Source: Paenibacillus sp. MMS20-IR301 (GTDB taxonomy: Bacteria; Bacillota; Bacilli; Paenibacillales; Paenibacillaceae). Taken from it: a stretch of DNA of 64,000 nt. The position numbers and the translations under genes were made by a program. The notes beneath the pieces were generated by a model. It did no database searches, was not told the DNA's origin, and saw only the letters and a program-made list of their open reading frames with translations. Position 1 is the stretch's first letter. Each line of letters starts with the position of its first letter. The DNA lies in assembly GCF_032302195.1 (NCBI RefSeq), contig NZ_CP135275.1, forward strand, positions 2,790,001-2,854,000, written 5' to 3'. This document shows, piece by piece, positions 9,315 through 21,785 of this stretch.

Positions 9315-10079
9315 ATGACCCATATTCACTACGTCGAGAGCAATACTGTGCACACAGGCAATTTTGTTATTGATGTTCCCGTGGGTTATCACTGGCTGCT
9401 TGTTGTCACCAAGACCCCAGGACAATTCTGGGTAAACGGCAGGCTCGAGGAATACCCCGCCCACAGTGTAATACTCTATCGTCCACAACAGAAAGTCTAT
9501 TACCGGGCTTGCACCAGTCAATTCGTCAATGACTGGATCCGCTTTGAATCCGACGAACATTACATTACAGAATCGCCGCTTCCGTTTGGCGTTCCCTTTG
9601 CTCTTAGTGACCCGGATTACTGTCAGAAGCTGTTTGAGTTGCTTGTCAGTGAACATAATTTCAACCGGGATTGCAGAGAATCATCTATCAGTCTCCTGCT
9701 GCGAACGCTGTTCAACAAGCTCTGGGAATCCTATTTTCAAGACAATATTACTCCTCAGTATTATAAATTACTGAAACTGCGCACAGCGGTTCAAAGCAAT
9801 CCGGGCGATTACTGGACCGTTTCAAAGATGGCGGATTCTCTGCGGATCAGTCCAGGCTACCTCCAGAATATTTACAAAAAAACCTTTGGGATTTCCTGTA
9901 TGGATGATGTCATTGCGAGCCGGATCCGCATGGCTAAAGAATATCTTATCCACAACGCCCAGAGTATTGCTGAAGTGGCTTCCCGGTGCGGATATCAGAA
10001 TGTAGAGCACTTCTGCAGGCAATTCAAGCAAATTACCGGGCATACACCACGGAGCTACCAAAAGCAGGTAAAGGGATAG
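9315..10079 (+). CDS. AraC-family regulator (AraC ligand-binding domain type)
   Basis: 254 residues. The ATG at 9315 is chosen because GGAGGGGAAAAG precedes it; an in-frame ATG at 9294 has no such signal. The N-terminus resembles the AraC_binding cupin (YHWLLVVTKTPGQFWVNGRLEEYPAHSVILYRP). The C-terminus has HTHs WTVSKMADSLRISPGYLQNIYKK and IAEVASRCGYQNVEHFCRQFKQ followed by GHTPRSYQK. It follows the xylonate aldolase on the same strand with a 116-nt gap and is convergent with a carboxylesterase. A regulatory role in xylonate or xylooligosaccharide use is a context guess only. Confidence 0.88.
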   Translation: MTHIHYVESNTVHTGNFVIDVPVGYHWLLVVTKTPGQFWVNGRLEEYPAHSVILYRPQQKVYYRACTSQFVNDWIRFESDEHYITESPLPFGVPFALSDPDYCQKLFELLVSEHNFNRDCRESSISLLLRTLFNKLWESYFQDNITPQYYKLLKLRTAVQSNPGDYWTVSKMADSLRISPGYLQNIYKKTFGISCMDDVIASRIRMAKEYLIHNAQSIAEVASRCGYQNVEHFCRQFKQITGHTPRSYQKQVKG

Positions 10080-10115
10080 CATCACCTTCCGTTAACCTTG
10101 TTCACCCGTAGCAGA

Positions 10116-11657
10116 TTATTCATACTGAAGTACAGAACTGTTCTTCCTGCAGTAATGATCTACAAGAAACTTCATCATTTCACCCGGCGGTTGCCTGGAG
10201 AACCCGGCCCGATCTGCGAACAACATCCCGTAAGGCGCTTCGGCGGTATAGGGCTCCCAGCGGGGTAATTCTTCGCCTGTTGAGTCCTGGCCGTTTGGGT
10301 CTCCGGAACGGATGAAGCCCGCCCAGTAATTGCACATCTGACGGGCCAGATCATAATGCTTACCGGTAAAGGGCCTCCAGCATTTGGCCAGCGTCTCAAA
10401 GAAGAACCAGAGATCCACGGAATGGAAGGTGCCCGGGTTGTCCCAGCCCGGTATTTCGGCATCGAAATTATAGTAATACATCGGTGCTCCGCACTCATTA
10501 ACAGCCTTAGCATGCGCAGCAATGCGAATCGCATATTCTATCCCGCTAACAGATGCTCTCTGTCTGGCTTCTTCCAGGTTGTCCGGCTGAGCACCGCAAA
10601 GCGCCAGAAATTCACCAGCATCGTCACCAAACAGGTCTGCTGCCATCCTCCTGAAAGCGCCCATTGTTACTGGATCCGGTACACTAAAAAACTCCGTGGA
10701 GGTATGACCAAACATTACCGGTACCATCAGACGCTTGCCTTGAAGAAATAGCTCAAACGGATCCCCTGTCTGGAACACCTGATCTGCGACAGTCCCCCAG
10801 AATGCCCCGTATTCTACAGCCTTATCCCTCAGATAAACCGCATCCAGCTCCCGGGCTTCCGCAAGAGAAGAGACACCCAGGTAATGGAAAAAAGCGATAC
10901 CGTCCTGTTCAGCCTCTTTCAAATGATTCCGGAGCGCAGGCATGAGCGTGCCCGGATACAGCTTCGTGAAGATTCCGCTTTGCACAATCGCCCGCTGAAA
11001 GAGCCCTTCATTCTGAGGTGAGGTAAGCTGGCTCATGACGCTTCCGCCTCCCGCCGATTGTCCGCCGATCGTGATGTTGTCCGGGTCGCCGCCGAAGGCT
11101 GCAATATTGCGTTTAACCCAGCGGGTTGCGGCCTGTTGGTCAAGATTGCCGAAATTAGCCGGTGCCTCCGGCGCTTCCGCCGTTATTTCGGGATGGCACA
11201 GGAAACCGAAAATATTCAAGCGGTAATTAATCGTGACGACCACAATACCGCGGCGTGCAATGCGTTCACCGTCAAATTCCATTTCAGACGGGTGACCTAC
11301 CTGCAGTCCGCCTCCGAAATACCAGACGTATACCGGAAGCTTGTCTCCAGTCTGCTTGGCTGGTGTCCATACATTCAGGTAAAGGCAATCCTCGCTCATG
11401 GCTATATCCGGCTCTACAGCCCACTCCCGGGTATAGATGTTATTGTCATCGACCTCCTGTCTTACCTGCATGGAAATCGGAGCATAGCTGTAGGCCTGCA
11501 GCACACCCTTCCAATCCTCAGCCGGCTGCGGAGACCGCCAGCGGTTGCCGCCTACAGGCGGAGCAGCGAAAGGTATTCCTTTGAAGCTTGTTATCCGGGG
11601 ATCGGCGGCAGGCAGCCCCTGGACCGTCCCGTTTTCAACTATTACTGTTCTAAGCAC
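10116..11657 (-). CDS. Type-B carboxylesterase (COesterase family)
   Basis: 513 residues, normal for para-nitrobenzyl-esterase-type enzymes. The start is GTG at 11657, 8 nt behind GGAG. Family signatures are visible: SEDCLYLNVWTP (around 88-99), oxyanion-hole YFGGGLQ, and the nucleophile elbow GGQSAGGGS with S201. Later GHTSTEFF supplies the likely acidic residue and GTFHSVDLWFFFE the histidine. There is no signal peptide. Its position between xylonate and oligosaccharide-import genes suggests removal of acyl groups from imported plant oligosaccharides, but the family is promiscuous and the natural ester is unknown. Confidence 0.9.
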   Translation of the reverse strand: MLRTVIVENGTVQGLPAADPRITSFKGIPFAAPPVGGNRWRSPQPAEDWKGVLQAYSYAPISMQVRQEVDDNNIYTREWAVEPDIAMSEDCLYLNVWTPAKQTGDKLPVYVWYFGGGLQVGHPSEMEFDGERIARRGIVVVTINYRLNIFGFLCHPEITAEAPEAPANFGNLDQQAATRWVKRNIAAFGGDPDNITIGGQSAGGGSVMSQLTSPQNEGLFQRAIVQSGIFTKLYPGTLMPALRNHLKEAEQDGIAFFHYLGVSSLAEARELDAVYLRDKAVEYGAFWGTVADQVFQTGDPFELFLQGKRLMVPVMFGHTSTEFFSVPDPVTMGAFRRMAADLFGDDAGEFLALCGAQPDNLEEARQRASVSGIEYAIRIAAHAKAVNECGAPMYYYNFDAEIPGWDNPGTFHSVDLWFFFETLAKCWRPFTGKHYDLARQMCNYWAGFIRSGDPNGQDSTGEELPRWEPYTAEAPYGMLFADRAGFSRQPPGEMMKFLVDHYCRKNSSVLQYE

Positions 11658-11915
11658 ATCATCAGCTCCATTATCTAGTGTAAGTCTTTTCAGCGCTTTC
11701 CTAGACGAAATTGTAATTTACTCCTCAGTCTAAAACAATGATCAAAGCAAAAATGCAATTGATATATTCTAATAGATAATCCTTATTCACATAATGTAAT
11801 TCATTTTCTTTTATATGGTTTTGAAGATAATTTATGTTATGAAGACTTTGATTATATCGTCTATATCTAACAATAGATCAATAACTCGTGCGGATAGGTC
11901 ATTGTTTGAGTGATC

Positions 11916-11943
11916 TTGATAAATTATTATAGTTTCGTAGTAT
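11916..11943 (+). promoter_or_regulatory. Likely promoter of ABC importer operon 1
   Basis: TTGATA (11916-11921), 16-nt spacer and TAGTAT (11938-11943). The -10 overlaps the left end of the cre at 11942-11956. Confidence 0.5.
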
Positions 11944-11956
11944 GTAAGCGTTATCA
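11942..11956 (+). promoter_or_regulatory. CcpA cre box upstream of ABC importer operon 1
   Basis: ATGTAAGCGTTATCA fits the cre consensus WTGNAANCGNWNNCW at every fixed position. Its position at the -10/transcription start region predicts carbon catabolite repression of the importer. Confidence 0.8.
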
Positions 11957-12083
11957 ACAAAAAAGGGGCAACAGTCTTTTACTTCCATTTACAGCCGGCA
12001 TTGTAGTTGAACTGAGAAAGGAGGGGGGTTAAGAAGAAGCTCGAAGTAATATGAATTATGATTTTAGAAAAAGGAGTGATAAG

Positions 12084-12998
12084 ATGCGCAGTCACAGCAT
12101 GAAAAGCAATTCTATACGCAAGTTCCTTTATATTTCGCCGTTTATGGTTCTACTTGCTGTCTTTGCGTACTACCCACTCTATGGATGGGTTTATGCCTTC
12201 TTTGATTACACCCCGCCGATTCCGCTGTCACAATCGCCGTTTGTCGGCCTTAAATGGTTTCATTCCCTTATTGAGAACCAGGTGAAGATCGATCAGTTGC
12301 TTCAGGTCATCAAGAATACCTTCGGCATCAGCGGACTCAGTATCCTTTTCTCCTGGCTGCCGATGATCTTTGCTATTTTCCTGACTGAGATTAAGGCTGT
12401 GCGGTTCCGCAAATTTATCCAGACTGTAACCACTCTGCCTAACTTTATCAGTTGGGTCCTGGTCTACTCACTGGCATTCTCCATGTTCTCCAGTGAAGGT
12501 GTGGTTAACGGCTTCCTGCACCAGATGGGATTTATTGATTCCCCCGTTCTCCTCCTTCAGAGCTCGGAGCATGTCTGGGTTACAATGTGGGTATGGATTA
12601 CCTGGAAGACACTCGGCTGGTCAGCCATCTTGTATATAGCGGCCATTATGGGTATTGATGAATCCTTATATGAAGCTGCTTATGTAGATGGCGCAACAAG
12701 AATGCAAGTCATCCGGCATGTGGTCCTGCCGAGTATGCTGCCGACTTATTTCGTCTTGCTGATGCTGCAGATTGCCAGCTTTCTGAACAACGGGCTGGAG
12801 CAATATTTTGTGTTTCAAAATGCGTTCAATAAAGACACCATCCAGGTGCTTGATTTATATGTATACAACCTGGCCATGGGGGGCGGGAGCTACTCCGTAT
12901 CCGTCGCGATTAGTATGCTGAAGAGTATCATAAGCGTTGTGCTTCTCTTCTCGGTAAACGGGCTGTCCAAATTGTTAAGAGGAGAGGGCATCGTATGA
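12084..12998 (+). CDS. Carbohydrate ABC importer permease, LplB/YteP type
   Basis: 304 residues. The ATG at 12084 is placed behind AAAAGGAGTGATAAG; an in-frame ATG at 12051 is weaker. Six hydrophobic segments and the binding-protein-dependent permease EAA loop (EAAYVDGATRMQVIRHVVLP) mark it as a CUT1-family permease of the LplB/YteP subgroup, which imports di- and oligosaccharides. It overlaps the next permease by 4 nt (ATGA), and a solute-binding lipoprotein follows. As usual for this subgroup no ATPase gene is present; a shared MsmX/UgpC-type ATPase encoded elsewhere is expected. Confidence 0.92.
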   Translation: MRSHSMKSNSIRKFLYISPFMVLLAVFAYYPLYGWVYAFFDYTPPIPLSQSPFVGLKWFHSLIENQVKIDQLLQVIKNTFGISGLSILFSWLPMIFAIFLTEIKAVRFRKFIQTVTTLPNFISWVLVYSLAFSMFSSEGVVNGFLHQMGFIDSPVLLLQSSEHVWVTMWVWITWKTLGWSAILYIAAIMGIDESLYEAAYVDGATRMQVIRHVVLPSMLPTYFVLLMLQIASFLNNGLEQYFVFQNAFNKDTIQVLDLYVYNLAMGGGSYSVSVAISMLKSIISVVLLFSVNGLSKLLRGEGIV

Positions 12999-13957
12999 GT
13001 GACAATCAGACCGGGCTTTCACCGAATTCCAGGGATATTGACTTCAACAAAAAAATGAAGATGCAGGTCAGCACAGCCGACAAGCTCATTTCAATTACGG
13101 TCTATATCCTGTTTTCCCTCTTCGCATTTGTCTGCGTATACCCGTTTTATTCGATCATTATCAACACCATAAGCGCCAACGATCTCAGCGCCAAGGGCGA
13201 GATTATTTTTTGGCCGAAAGGTATCCATTTCCAGAATTATATTGATGTGTTTAAGATACCGGGCCTGGGAAATGCTTTTGTCGTTTCATTGGCCAGAACG
13301 GTTATCGGTACTTTGCTGACGGTCGGCGCTTCAGCCTTTCTGGGGTTTATGTTTGCCCAGGAAGATATGTGGGGGAAGAAATTCTGGTACCGTTTTACGA
13401 TTATTACGATGTTCTTCAATGCGGGCATCATCCCGTGGTATCTGACCATGAGATCCCTGCACCTGACTGACAATTTTCTGGCCTACATTCTTCCGTCCAT
13501 TGTCGCACCCTTTTTCATCATCCTTGTAAAAACCTTTGTAGAAGCAACACCTAAGGAACTCCAGCAGGCGGCCGCTATTGACGGTGCCGGAATTTTCACC
13601 ATTTTCTACAAGGTCATTTTACCGATCAGCAAGCCGATCCTCGCGACAGTTGCCATCTTCTCGGCTGTGAACCAGTGGAACTCCTTCCAGGATACACTGC
13701 TGCTGGTAACAGACAGCAAATTGTATAGTTTACAGTTCATTCTGTATAACTACATCAATCAGGCAAGTTCCTTGTCCACCATGGTCAATCTGCAGAATGC
13801 CGGTTCAACGGCGATGGCTACCCTGGCTACCAAACAGACCTCCACCTCCATCCGCATGACGGTTACCATTATCGTTGTTGCACCGATTTTGCTGGTTTAT
13901 CCGATCTTCCAAAGGTTTTTCGTCAAAGGAATTATAATCGGTGCGGTCAAAGGTTAA
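12995..13957 (+). CDS. Carbohydrate ABC importer permease, YtcP type
   Basis: 320 residues, with about six membrane segments and the EAA-like loop QAAAIDGAGIFTIFYKVILP. It is the usual partner of the LplB-type permease. The ATG overlaps the previous stop by 4 nt, with GAGGAGAGGG as ribosome site, which indicates translational coupling. The C-terminal VKG is typical of YtcP/YesQ-type permeases. It sits 41 nt before the binding-protein gene. Confidence 0.92.
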   Translation: MSDNQTGLSPNSRDIDFNKKMKMQVSTADKLISITVYILFSLFAFVCVYPFYSIIINTISANDLSAKGEIIFWPKGIHFQNYIDVFKIPGLGNAFVVSLARTVIGTLLTVGASAFLGFMFAQEDMWGKKFWYRFTIITMFFNAGIIPWYLTMRSLHLTDNFLAYILPSIVAPFFIILVKTFVEATPKELQQAAAIDGAGIFTIFYKVILPISKPILATVAIFSAVNQWNSFQDTLLLVTDSKLYSLQFILYNYINQASSLSTMVNLQNAGSTAMATLATKQTSTSIRMTVTIIVVAPILLVYPIFQRFFVKGIIIGAVKG

Positions 13958-13998
13958 GCTGCGCCATTATGATAAATTAAAGATCCGGGGGGCTATAC

Positions 13999-15798
13999 AT
14001 GAAAACACAGTTTAAGCTGGCTAAAAAGTCCATGCTGTTGCTAGGCACCACCATCCTGCTTGTAACAACGGTATTAAGCGCCTGCAGTAACAACTCCAAC
14101 AGCGCAGGGGGCGGGGCGGCAACAACGGCACCAGGCAGTAATACCGCTGCATCGAATGATCCGGGCACAAGCGGGATCGACCATAGCAAACCTTTGACCA
14201 TTACGGTGTTTAACAATGCGGCGAACTACCAGGGTGAGCAGACTGGCTGGTACGGCAAACTCCTTAAGGACAAATTCAATATCACCCTGAACATCCTGGC
14301 TCCGCAGGTAGCCGGCGATCAGCTGTACAAGACCAGATCCGCTTCCGGGGACCTCGGGGACCTCCTGATTATTGAGAACAGCCAGCTCGAGGAACTGATT
14401 CCTGCGGGCATGATCATGGATCTTACGGACTTGATCGAGAACACAGAACATCTGTCCAAATATGTAGACAATCACTTTAAGCCGTTCAATGTGGCGTTCG
14501 AGAAACAGAACCCGGAGGGTAAAATCTATGCCCTGCCGGCCTTCACCTCCGACACTTCACCAACCACCTTCTCAGAAGAACTGCCTTATTCCAGTCCGAT
14601 TCTCCCGTGGGATTATTACAGGGGCATCGGCGCTCCTAAGCTGAACAATCTGAACGATCTCATGACCGCTCTGAAGGATATGCAGGCCAAATATCCGAAG
14701 ACTCCGGACGGCAAACCGATTGTTCCGATCACACTGTGGAAGGACTGGGACGGCGGAAGCATGGAGAATGTCCGCTGGCTGAGCAACTGGTATGGTTATG
14801 AACAGCCGAACGGCACCTCAACCATTCAATTGAATGCCAAAGGCGATATTGTTCCAATCGTGGACGATAACAGCATGTACAAGAAGATCCTGCAGTTCTA
14901 TTATGACGCCAACAAGATGGGTCTGGTGGACCCTGACTCCCCGTCCCAGGACTGGAACAAAGTATCTGAGAAGCTGACCAATAAACAGGTTCTTCTCCTG
15001 TGGTACTCCTGGCAGAGAGGCTTCTACAACACGATTGAAAGAGGAAATCAGGGCGACGGCAACGTAGCGGTTCCTATTGCGGATTCCCATCTGATCCAGA
15101 GCAGTGACGCTTACTTCGGAAACGGAAGAGTCTTTGCGATCGGCTCCAAAGCGAAAGAACCGGAAAGAATCATGGAGCTTATGGACTGGATGTCGTCACC
15201 AGAAGGTCTGCGCTACTACACGAATGGATTCGAAGGCTTTAACTATGAAAAAACACCAGACGGCAAATTCAAGCTGACTGAAGTCGGCCAGACGGCATTC
15301 CAGGAAAATACCCCTGTACCTGAGGAGTACGGCGGCGGCGGTTACCAGGACGGCCAGAGCAAGGTGAATTCTATGATTATGAGTGATTTCGTCATTGACC
15401 CGGAAACCAGTGAGTTCTACAACAGCACCTACTGGGCTTCCACCATTGAGGCCAACAAAACGGCGCTGACTACAGACTGGCAAAAAACTTATAATGCTAC
15501 CACTCCGACAGAGTACTATCAGAAGAACAACATGATTGACATCGTGCCTAACATCAATACAAGTCTTGGCTCGGATAATTCAGACATCAAGAACAAACGC
15601 AGCCAGATCTCAGACTATGTCAAGAATACCTCCTGGAAAATGATCTTCGCCAAGGATCAGGCCGAATTCGATCAGCTCTGGAACAAACTGAAGAGCGATG
15701 TAGAAGGGCTCGGCTGGAACGATGTCTTTGCCGTAGATAAAGAAAGAGCAGAGAAAATCGTTAAAATGCGTGCTGATGCAGTTGCTAATACTAAATAA
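13999..15798 (+). CDS. Solute-binding lipoprotein of ABC importer 1
   Basis: 599 residues. A lipoprotein signal peptide ends in the lipobox LSAC at about residues 27-30, followed by a low-complexity N/G/T/A-rich linker. It is an extracytoplasmic binding protein of the large LplA/YtcQ type (about 550 residues rather than the 400 of maltose-type proteins). Proteins of this size are found with importers of longer or substituted oligosaccharides. It is the third gene after the two permeases, with GGGGGG as ribosome site, and ends before a strong terminator. Substrate is inferred from context as a xylan-derived oligosaccharide. Confidence 0.92.
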   Translation: MKTQFKLAKKSMLLLGTTILLVTTVLSACSNNSNSAGGGAATTAPGSNTAASNDPGTSGIDHSKPLTITVFNNAANYQGEQTGWYGKLLKDKFNITLNILAPQVAGDQLYKTRSASGDLGDLLIIENSQLEELIPAGMIMDLTDLIENTEHLSKYVDNHFKPFNVAFEKQNPEGKIYALPAFTSDTSPTTFSEELPYSSPILPWDYYRGIGAPKLNNLNDLMTALKDMQAKYPKTPDGKPIVPITLWKDWDGGSMENVRWLSNWYGYEQPNGTSTIQLNAKGDIVPIVDDNSMYKKILQFYYDANKMGLVDPDSPSQDWNKVSEKLTNKQVLLLWYSWQRGFYNTIERGNQGDGNVAVPIADSHLIQSSDAYFGNGRVFAIGSKAKEPERIMELMDWMSSPEGLRYYTNGFEGFNYEKTPDGKFKLTEVGQTAFQENTPVPEEYGGGGYQDGQSKVNSMIMSDFVIDPETSEFYNSTYWASTIEANKTALTTDWQKTYNATTPTEYYQKNNMIDIVPNINTSLGSDNSDIKNKRSQISDYVKNTSWKMIFAKDQAEFDQLWNKLKSDVEGLGWNDVFAVDKERAEKIVKMRADAVANTK

Positions 15799-15827
15799 TG
15801 ATCCGGTATGATCGAGCATAGTAATTG

Positions 15828-15873
15828 AAAAGGTAGCCCCGAAGCCATAACCTGGCTTGGGCTACCTTTTTTT
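15828..15873. terminator. Bidirectional terminator between importer 1 and the xylan operon
   Basis: A 12-bp stem (AAAAGGTAGCCC / GGGCTACCTTTT) with a further internal GAAGCC/GGCTT pairing is followed by a T-run on the plus strand and has A-runs that give Ts on the minus strand. It serves both convergent operons. Confidence 0.88.
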
Positions 15874-15899
15874 GGGGGTGTAACTTATATCTTTCTAAT

Positions 15900-18744
<2,845 letters not shown>

Positions 18745-18808
18745 CAGATAGCCTCCTCTTTCTTTTGTACCCTCATTATTTATTTCAAATGAATTTCCAG
18801 GCCTGGTT

Positions 18809-20317
18809 CTACCTCCGGTACCGGAAGTAGTCGAAATCGGCATAACCCCCGGAGTTCCTGGTGGCATAATGGAACAGCCCGATCCGGTATCCCATGAAAT
18901 GATCCAGAGTGTACTTCATGTGCAACGTCCGCCCAATAGGTATCCAGGCTGCACCATCTGGAGAATAGAAGAACTGCGCCTGATCCAGGCTGTCTGTGAA
19001 GTCGAAATCAATGCGCAGATGCACCTGTCCGCCGCAGAATACGACACTCTCTACCGTCTGCGCACGGCCGTCACCGCCGTTCACACACATGTTCACGGTA
19101 AATTTGCCGTCCGCTCCGGCAGCAACCTCCACTGTGCCATACCCGCTTTGCAGGGCTGCCAGCCCTGCCCTGTCGCCGTGCTCCAGCCCTGCCAGATCAA
19201 GCATGGTCTCGGCGCTGCAGGCCGGGCCTTCCGTCCGCTGAGTCAGCGTATTGCGCGCCTGAAGGATGCTGTCCGCCGTGCGCCCGCTGCGCAGGCGCAA
19301 ATAGCCCGGCCGCTCGGTAACCGACCACAGCGCGTTGTCGGGATTATGATTCCATTGCCAGTTCAGCGCCAGCTTGTCGCTGGCATAATTGAACTCATCG
19401 CTGATGACAAGCGGTTTCGCCTGTCCTGCAGGGAGTTTCGTCAGGAACGCTTGAGGCACCTTCCCCTTATCCCCGATAACCGGCCAATCCTGCTCCCAGT
19501 TTACCGGAAGCACATAAGGAATCCGCCCGACAGCCCCGTGATCCTGGAACAGCACCGAATACCAGTCTCCGGCCGGAGTATCGACAATTCCGCCTTGCGC
19601 GACACCGTTATTACGGTAGCCCAGATCATCATCCAGAAGAACCCTCCGTTCATAGGGACCCAGCAGCTCACGGGAACGGTAGCACAGCTGACGTCTGCGG
19701 CAGTTGCCGCCGCTTGGCCATTCAATGAAGAACAGATAGTAGTAGCCATTGCGCTTATGCGCGTGGCAGCCTTCAATCCTCAGCCCGATGTCTTCTCGTT
19801 CGCCTTCAATCAGCAGCCGGTCAGTTCCGCCCGGCTTCACCGCTGTCAAATCCGCTGTCAGCTCCCTGATCCAAATCTCCCCGTTACCGTAGATTACATA
19901 GCTGCGGTTATCATCATCCAGCAGCAGTGCCGGATCATGATGAAGCCCCGGAATCACCGAACGCTCCCACGGTCCCTGCTCAATATCCGTGGCACGGTAG
20001 ATATAGAACCGGCCCATGTCATTGGAGGAAAAGCACACATAGTAGACCCCGGCCCGGCAGCGGAGGGAAGCCGCCCAGGAGCCGCTACCATAGATGCTCT
20101 TGCCGTCCTCCAGCCTATGGGCCGGATGATCCTCCAGAATGTCATACACATAATTCACAATTTCCCAGTCGCTCAGGTTCTCAGACTTCATAATCGGACA
20201 GCCCGGCATGGAATGCATGCTGGTTGAGACCATATAAAAGGCAGAACCGGTCCGGATAACATCAACATCCGGGACATCTGCCCACATCACAGGATTAGTA
20301 ATGACGGCACTATCCAA
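18809..20317 (-). CDS. GH43 beta-xylosidase/alpha-L-arabinofuranosidase with C-terminal beta-sandwich
   Basis: 502 residues. The five-bladed propeller starts at NPVMWADVPDVDV, with D17 as likely base. D128 in HHDPALL is the pKa modulator and E182 in RIEGCHAHKRNG the general acid. A concanavalin-like sandwich (about 310-502; DEFNYASDKLALNWQWNHNP) follows, as in many GH43 beta-xylosidases. There is no secretion signal. It lies 24 nt after the upstream GH43 gene in the operon. Xylosidase against arabinofuranosidase activity cannot be settled from sequence. Confidence 0.9.
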   Translation of the reverse strand: MDSAVITNPVMWADVPDVDVIRTGSAFYMVSTSMHSMPGCPIMKSENLSDWEIVNYVYDILEDHPAHRLEDGKSIYGSGSWAASLRCRAGVYYVCFSSNDMGRFYIYRATDIEQGPWERSVIPGLHHDPALLLDDDNRSYVIYGNGEIWIRELTADLTAVKPGGTDRLLIEGEREDIGLRIEGCHAHKRNGYYYLFFIEWPSGGNCRRRQLCYRSRELLGPYERRVLLDDDLGYRNNGVAQGGIVDTPAGDWYSVLFQDHGAVGRIPYVLPVNWEQDWPVIGDKGKVPQAFLTKLPAGQAKPLVISDEFNYASDKLALNWQWNHNPDNALWSVTERPGYLRLRSGRTADSILQARNTLTQRTEGPACSAETMLDLAGLEHGDRAGLAALQSGYGTVEVAAGADGKFTVNMCVNGGDGRAQTVESVVFCGGQVHLRIDFDFTDSLDQAQFFYSPDGAAWIPIGRTLHMKYTLDHFMGYRIGLFHYATRNSGGYADFDYFRYRR

Positions 20318-20341
20318 TGAACCTTCCTCCTTAGATTACAC

Positions 20342-21769
20342 TTACTGCTGCGTGAATTGCCATGTTGCCAGCTTGAACAAGAGGGCATTGTCCTCTCCGG
20401 TAAATACGATGTAGAGCGAATGTATTCCTGCAGCTCCCGCTACCTCTGTCTTCAGCTCCATCCAGTTCTCACTGCCGGCCGCAGGAATGGTCAATCTGCC
20501 GATCAAGGGGCCGGCCGGGTCATCCAGATGCAGCTCCAGCACCCCTCCGGTTTCACCCCCCGTGACCGATGCCGTGAAGGCCGCTGCCCCCCGGCTGCCA
20601 AAGTCTACGCCCGATAATCCGATCCAGCCGCCGCCATGAACAGCCTTTACCGCCTGGCTGTCTCTGGCTGACAGCGCTTCTGTCTGCACTCCCGCACACC
20701 AGCCTATTGTCGCTGCCTGGACGCATGCATACGGGTTCAGGGCTTCAAGCTGCTCCACACCTTCGTAGTCAGCCTGAATAGCACGAATCGAACCGTCCTC
20801 ATTGTGGATAAGCCGGTTAAGATGAGCGGAACGGTAACCGTTAGCAATGCCTAGCGCCTGGGACAACGTCTGAGCATGATAAGTGATATACCAGCTGCCC
20901 TTGAATTCGAAAATGGCATGATGATTATTACCGGCGACACCGAAAAAATGACCCGGGTTCTTTAGAATTGTCGTCTGATATGTCCACGGCCCCATTGGAC
21001 TGCCGCTGGTCATATACGCGATCTCCCCCGCAGGAGGGCTTCCTTCCGGGCGTTCCCCGTCATAGAAATTCGAGCAGTAAGTATAGTAGTAGACGCCGTT
21101 CCGCTTGTGGATTCCGGCGTCCTCGAACATGAACGGGGCCGGAATGACTTCAGCCGTCCCCAGAACACTGGTCATATCATCTCCCAGCCTCATCACCCGT
21201 GCAGTGCCCGGCTCTGCAAACTGTCCCTCGGGTACACCGCCCCCGAAGTAAATATAGCCCTTGCCGTCATCATCGATCAGCACCGCAGGATCGAACAGCC
21301 AGGTCACATCCTCCACCCCCGGCGTGGAACGCAGAATCAAGGCTTCCCCGATCGGGTCCACCCAAGGACCCAACGGACTGTCAGCCGACAGAACACCAAT
21401 GCCACTGGCATTGTTGGCAAAATACAGGAAGAATTTGTCTTTGCCGCCGATCACTTTGTGAACCGCCGCAGGTGCCCAAGACTGGGTAGCCCACTTCGCC
21501 GCCCCCCGCGGTCCGGCTACGGGAATCGCACCGTGATCTGTCCAGTTGGCCAGATCGGCCGAGGAGATTACGGTAATTGTATTGATGCTGCTGTAAGAAT
21601 TCTCCTTGATCGAGCCGTTGTCATCATATTCCAGCATATCATTAGTCATGTACAGATAGACTCTGCCTTCGAATACCAGGGCATAAGGATCAGCCCCGTA
21701 TTTGTGGGCAACCAGCGGATTGCCTTTTGGCGTTACCTTTCCAGCAGCCTGGTTCAGTGAATGGTTCAT
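20342..21769 (-). CDS. GH43 arabinoxylan-active enzyme with CBM6-like domain (XynD-like)
   Basis: 475 residues. The ATG at 21769 lies behind GGGGGAAATCAA; an extension to 21820 would overlap the regulator gene. Catalytic-domain landmarks are D27 in KYGADPYALV (base), D160 in WLFDPAVLIDDDG (modulator) and E216 in FMFEDAGIHKRNG (acid). The last 130 residues resemble CBM6 (GGWIGLSGVDFGSRGAAAF, ending FKLATWQF). This GH43 plus CBM6 layout matches Bacillus arabinoxylan arabinofuranohydrolases such as XynD, though those are secreted and this protein has no signal peptide. It follows the response-regulator gene by 16 nt. Confidence 0.9.
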   Translation of the reverse strand: MNHSLNQAAGKVTPKGNPLVAHKYGADPYALVFEGRVYLYMTNDMLEYDDNGSIKENSYSSINTITVISSADLANWTDHGAIPVAGPRGAAKWATQSWAPAAVHKVIGGKDKFFLYFANNASGIGVLSADSPLGPWVDPIGEALILRSTPGVEDVTWLFDPAVLIDDDGKGYIYFGGGVPEGQFAEPGTARVMRLGDDMTSVLGTAEVIPAPFMFEDAGIHKRNGVYYYTYCSNFYDGERPEGSPPAGEIAYMTSGSPMGPWTYQTTILKNPGHFFGVAGNNHHAIFEFKGSWYITYHAQTLSQALGIANGYRSAHLNRLIHNEDGSIRAIQADYEGVEQLEALNPYACVQAATIGWCAGVQTEALSARDSQAVKAVHGGGWIGLSGVDFGSRGAAAFTASVTGGETGGVLELHLDDPAGPLIGRLTIPAAGSENWMELKTEVAGAAGIHSLYIVFTGEDNALLFKLATWQFTQQ

Positions 21770-21785
21770 TTGATTTCCCCCAGAT

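Larger units (their letters stand above)
11658..12083. other. Divergent control region between carboxylesterase and ABC importer
   Basis: 426 nt without a gene, very AT-rich in the middle. It holds the importer promoter and cre (listed separately) and, near 11688-11702, a GGAAAGCGCTGAAA sequence on the minus strand that matches the cre consensus with two mismatches, just inside the esterase leader. A strong ribosome-site-like GGAGGGGGG at about 12020 has no start codon at the right distance. Confidence 0.5.

Noticed and set aside
11688..11702. cre-like sequence in the carboxylesterase leader
   Set aside because: Two mismatches to fixed positions of the consensus; mentioned in the region description but not called as a site.
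12015..12050. Strong Shine-Dalgarno GGAGGGGGG without a matching start codon
   Set aside because: The nearest in-frame ATG is more than 20 nt away and no short peptide could be supported, so no leader gene is called.
18745..18867. N-terminal extension of the beta-helix protein
   Set aside because: It would overlap the GH43 gene; the GTG at 18744 has AGGAGG at ideal spacing.
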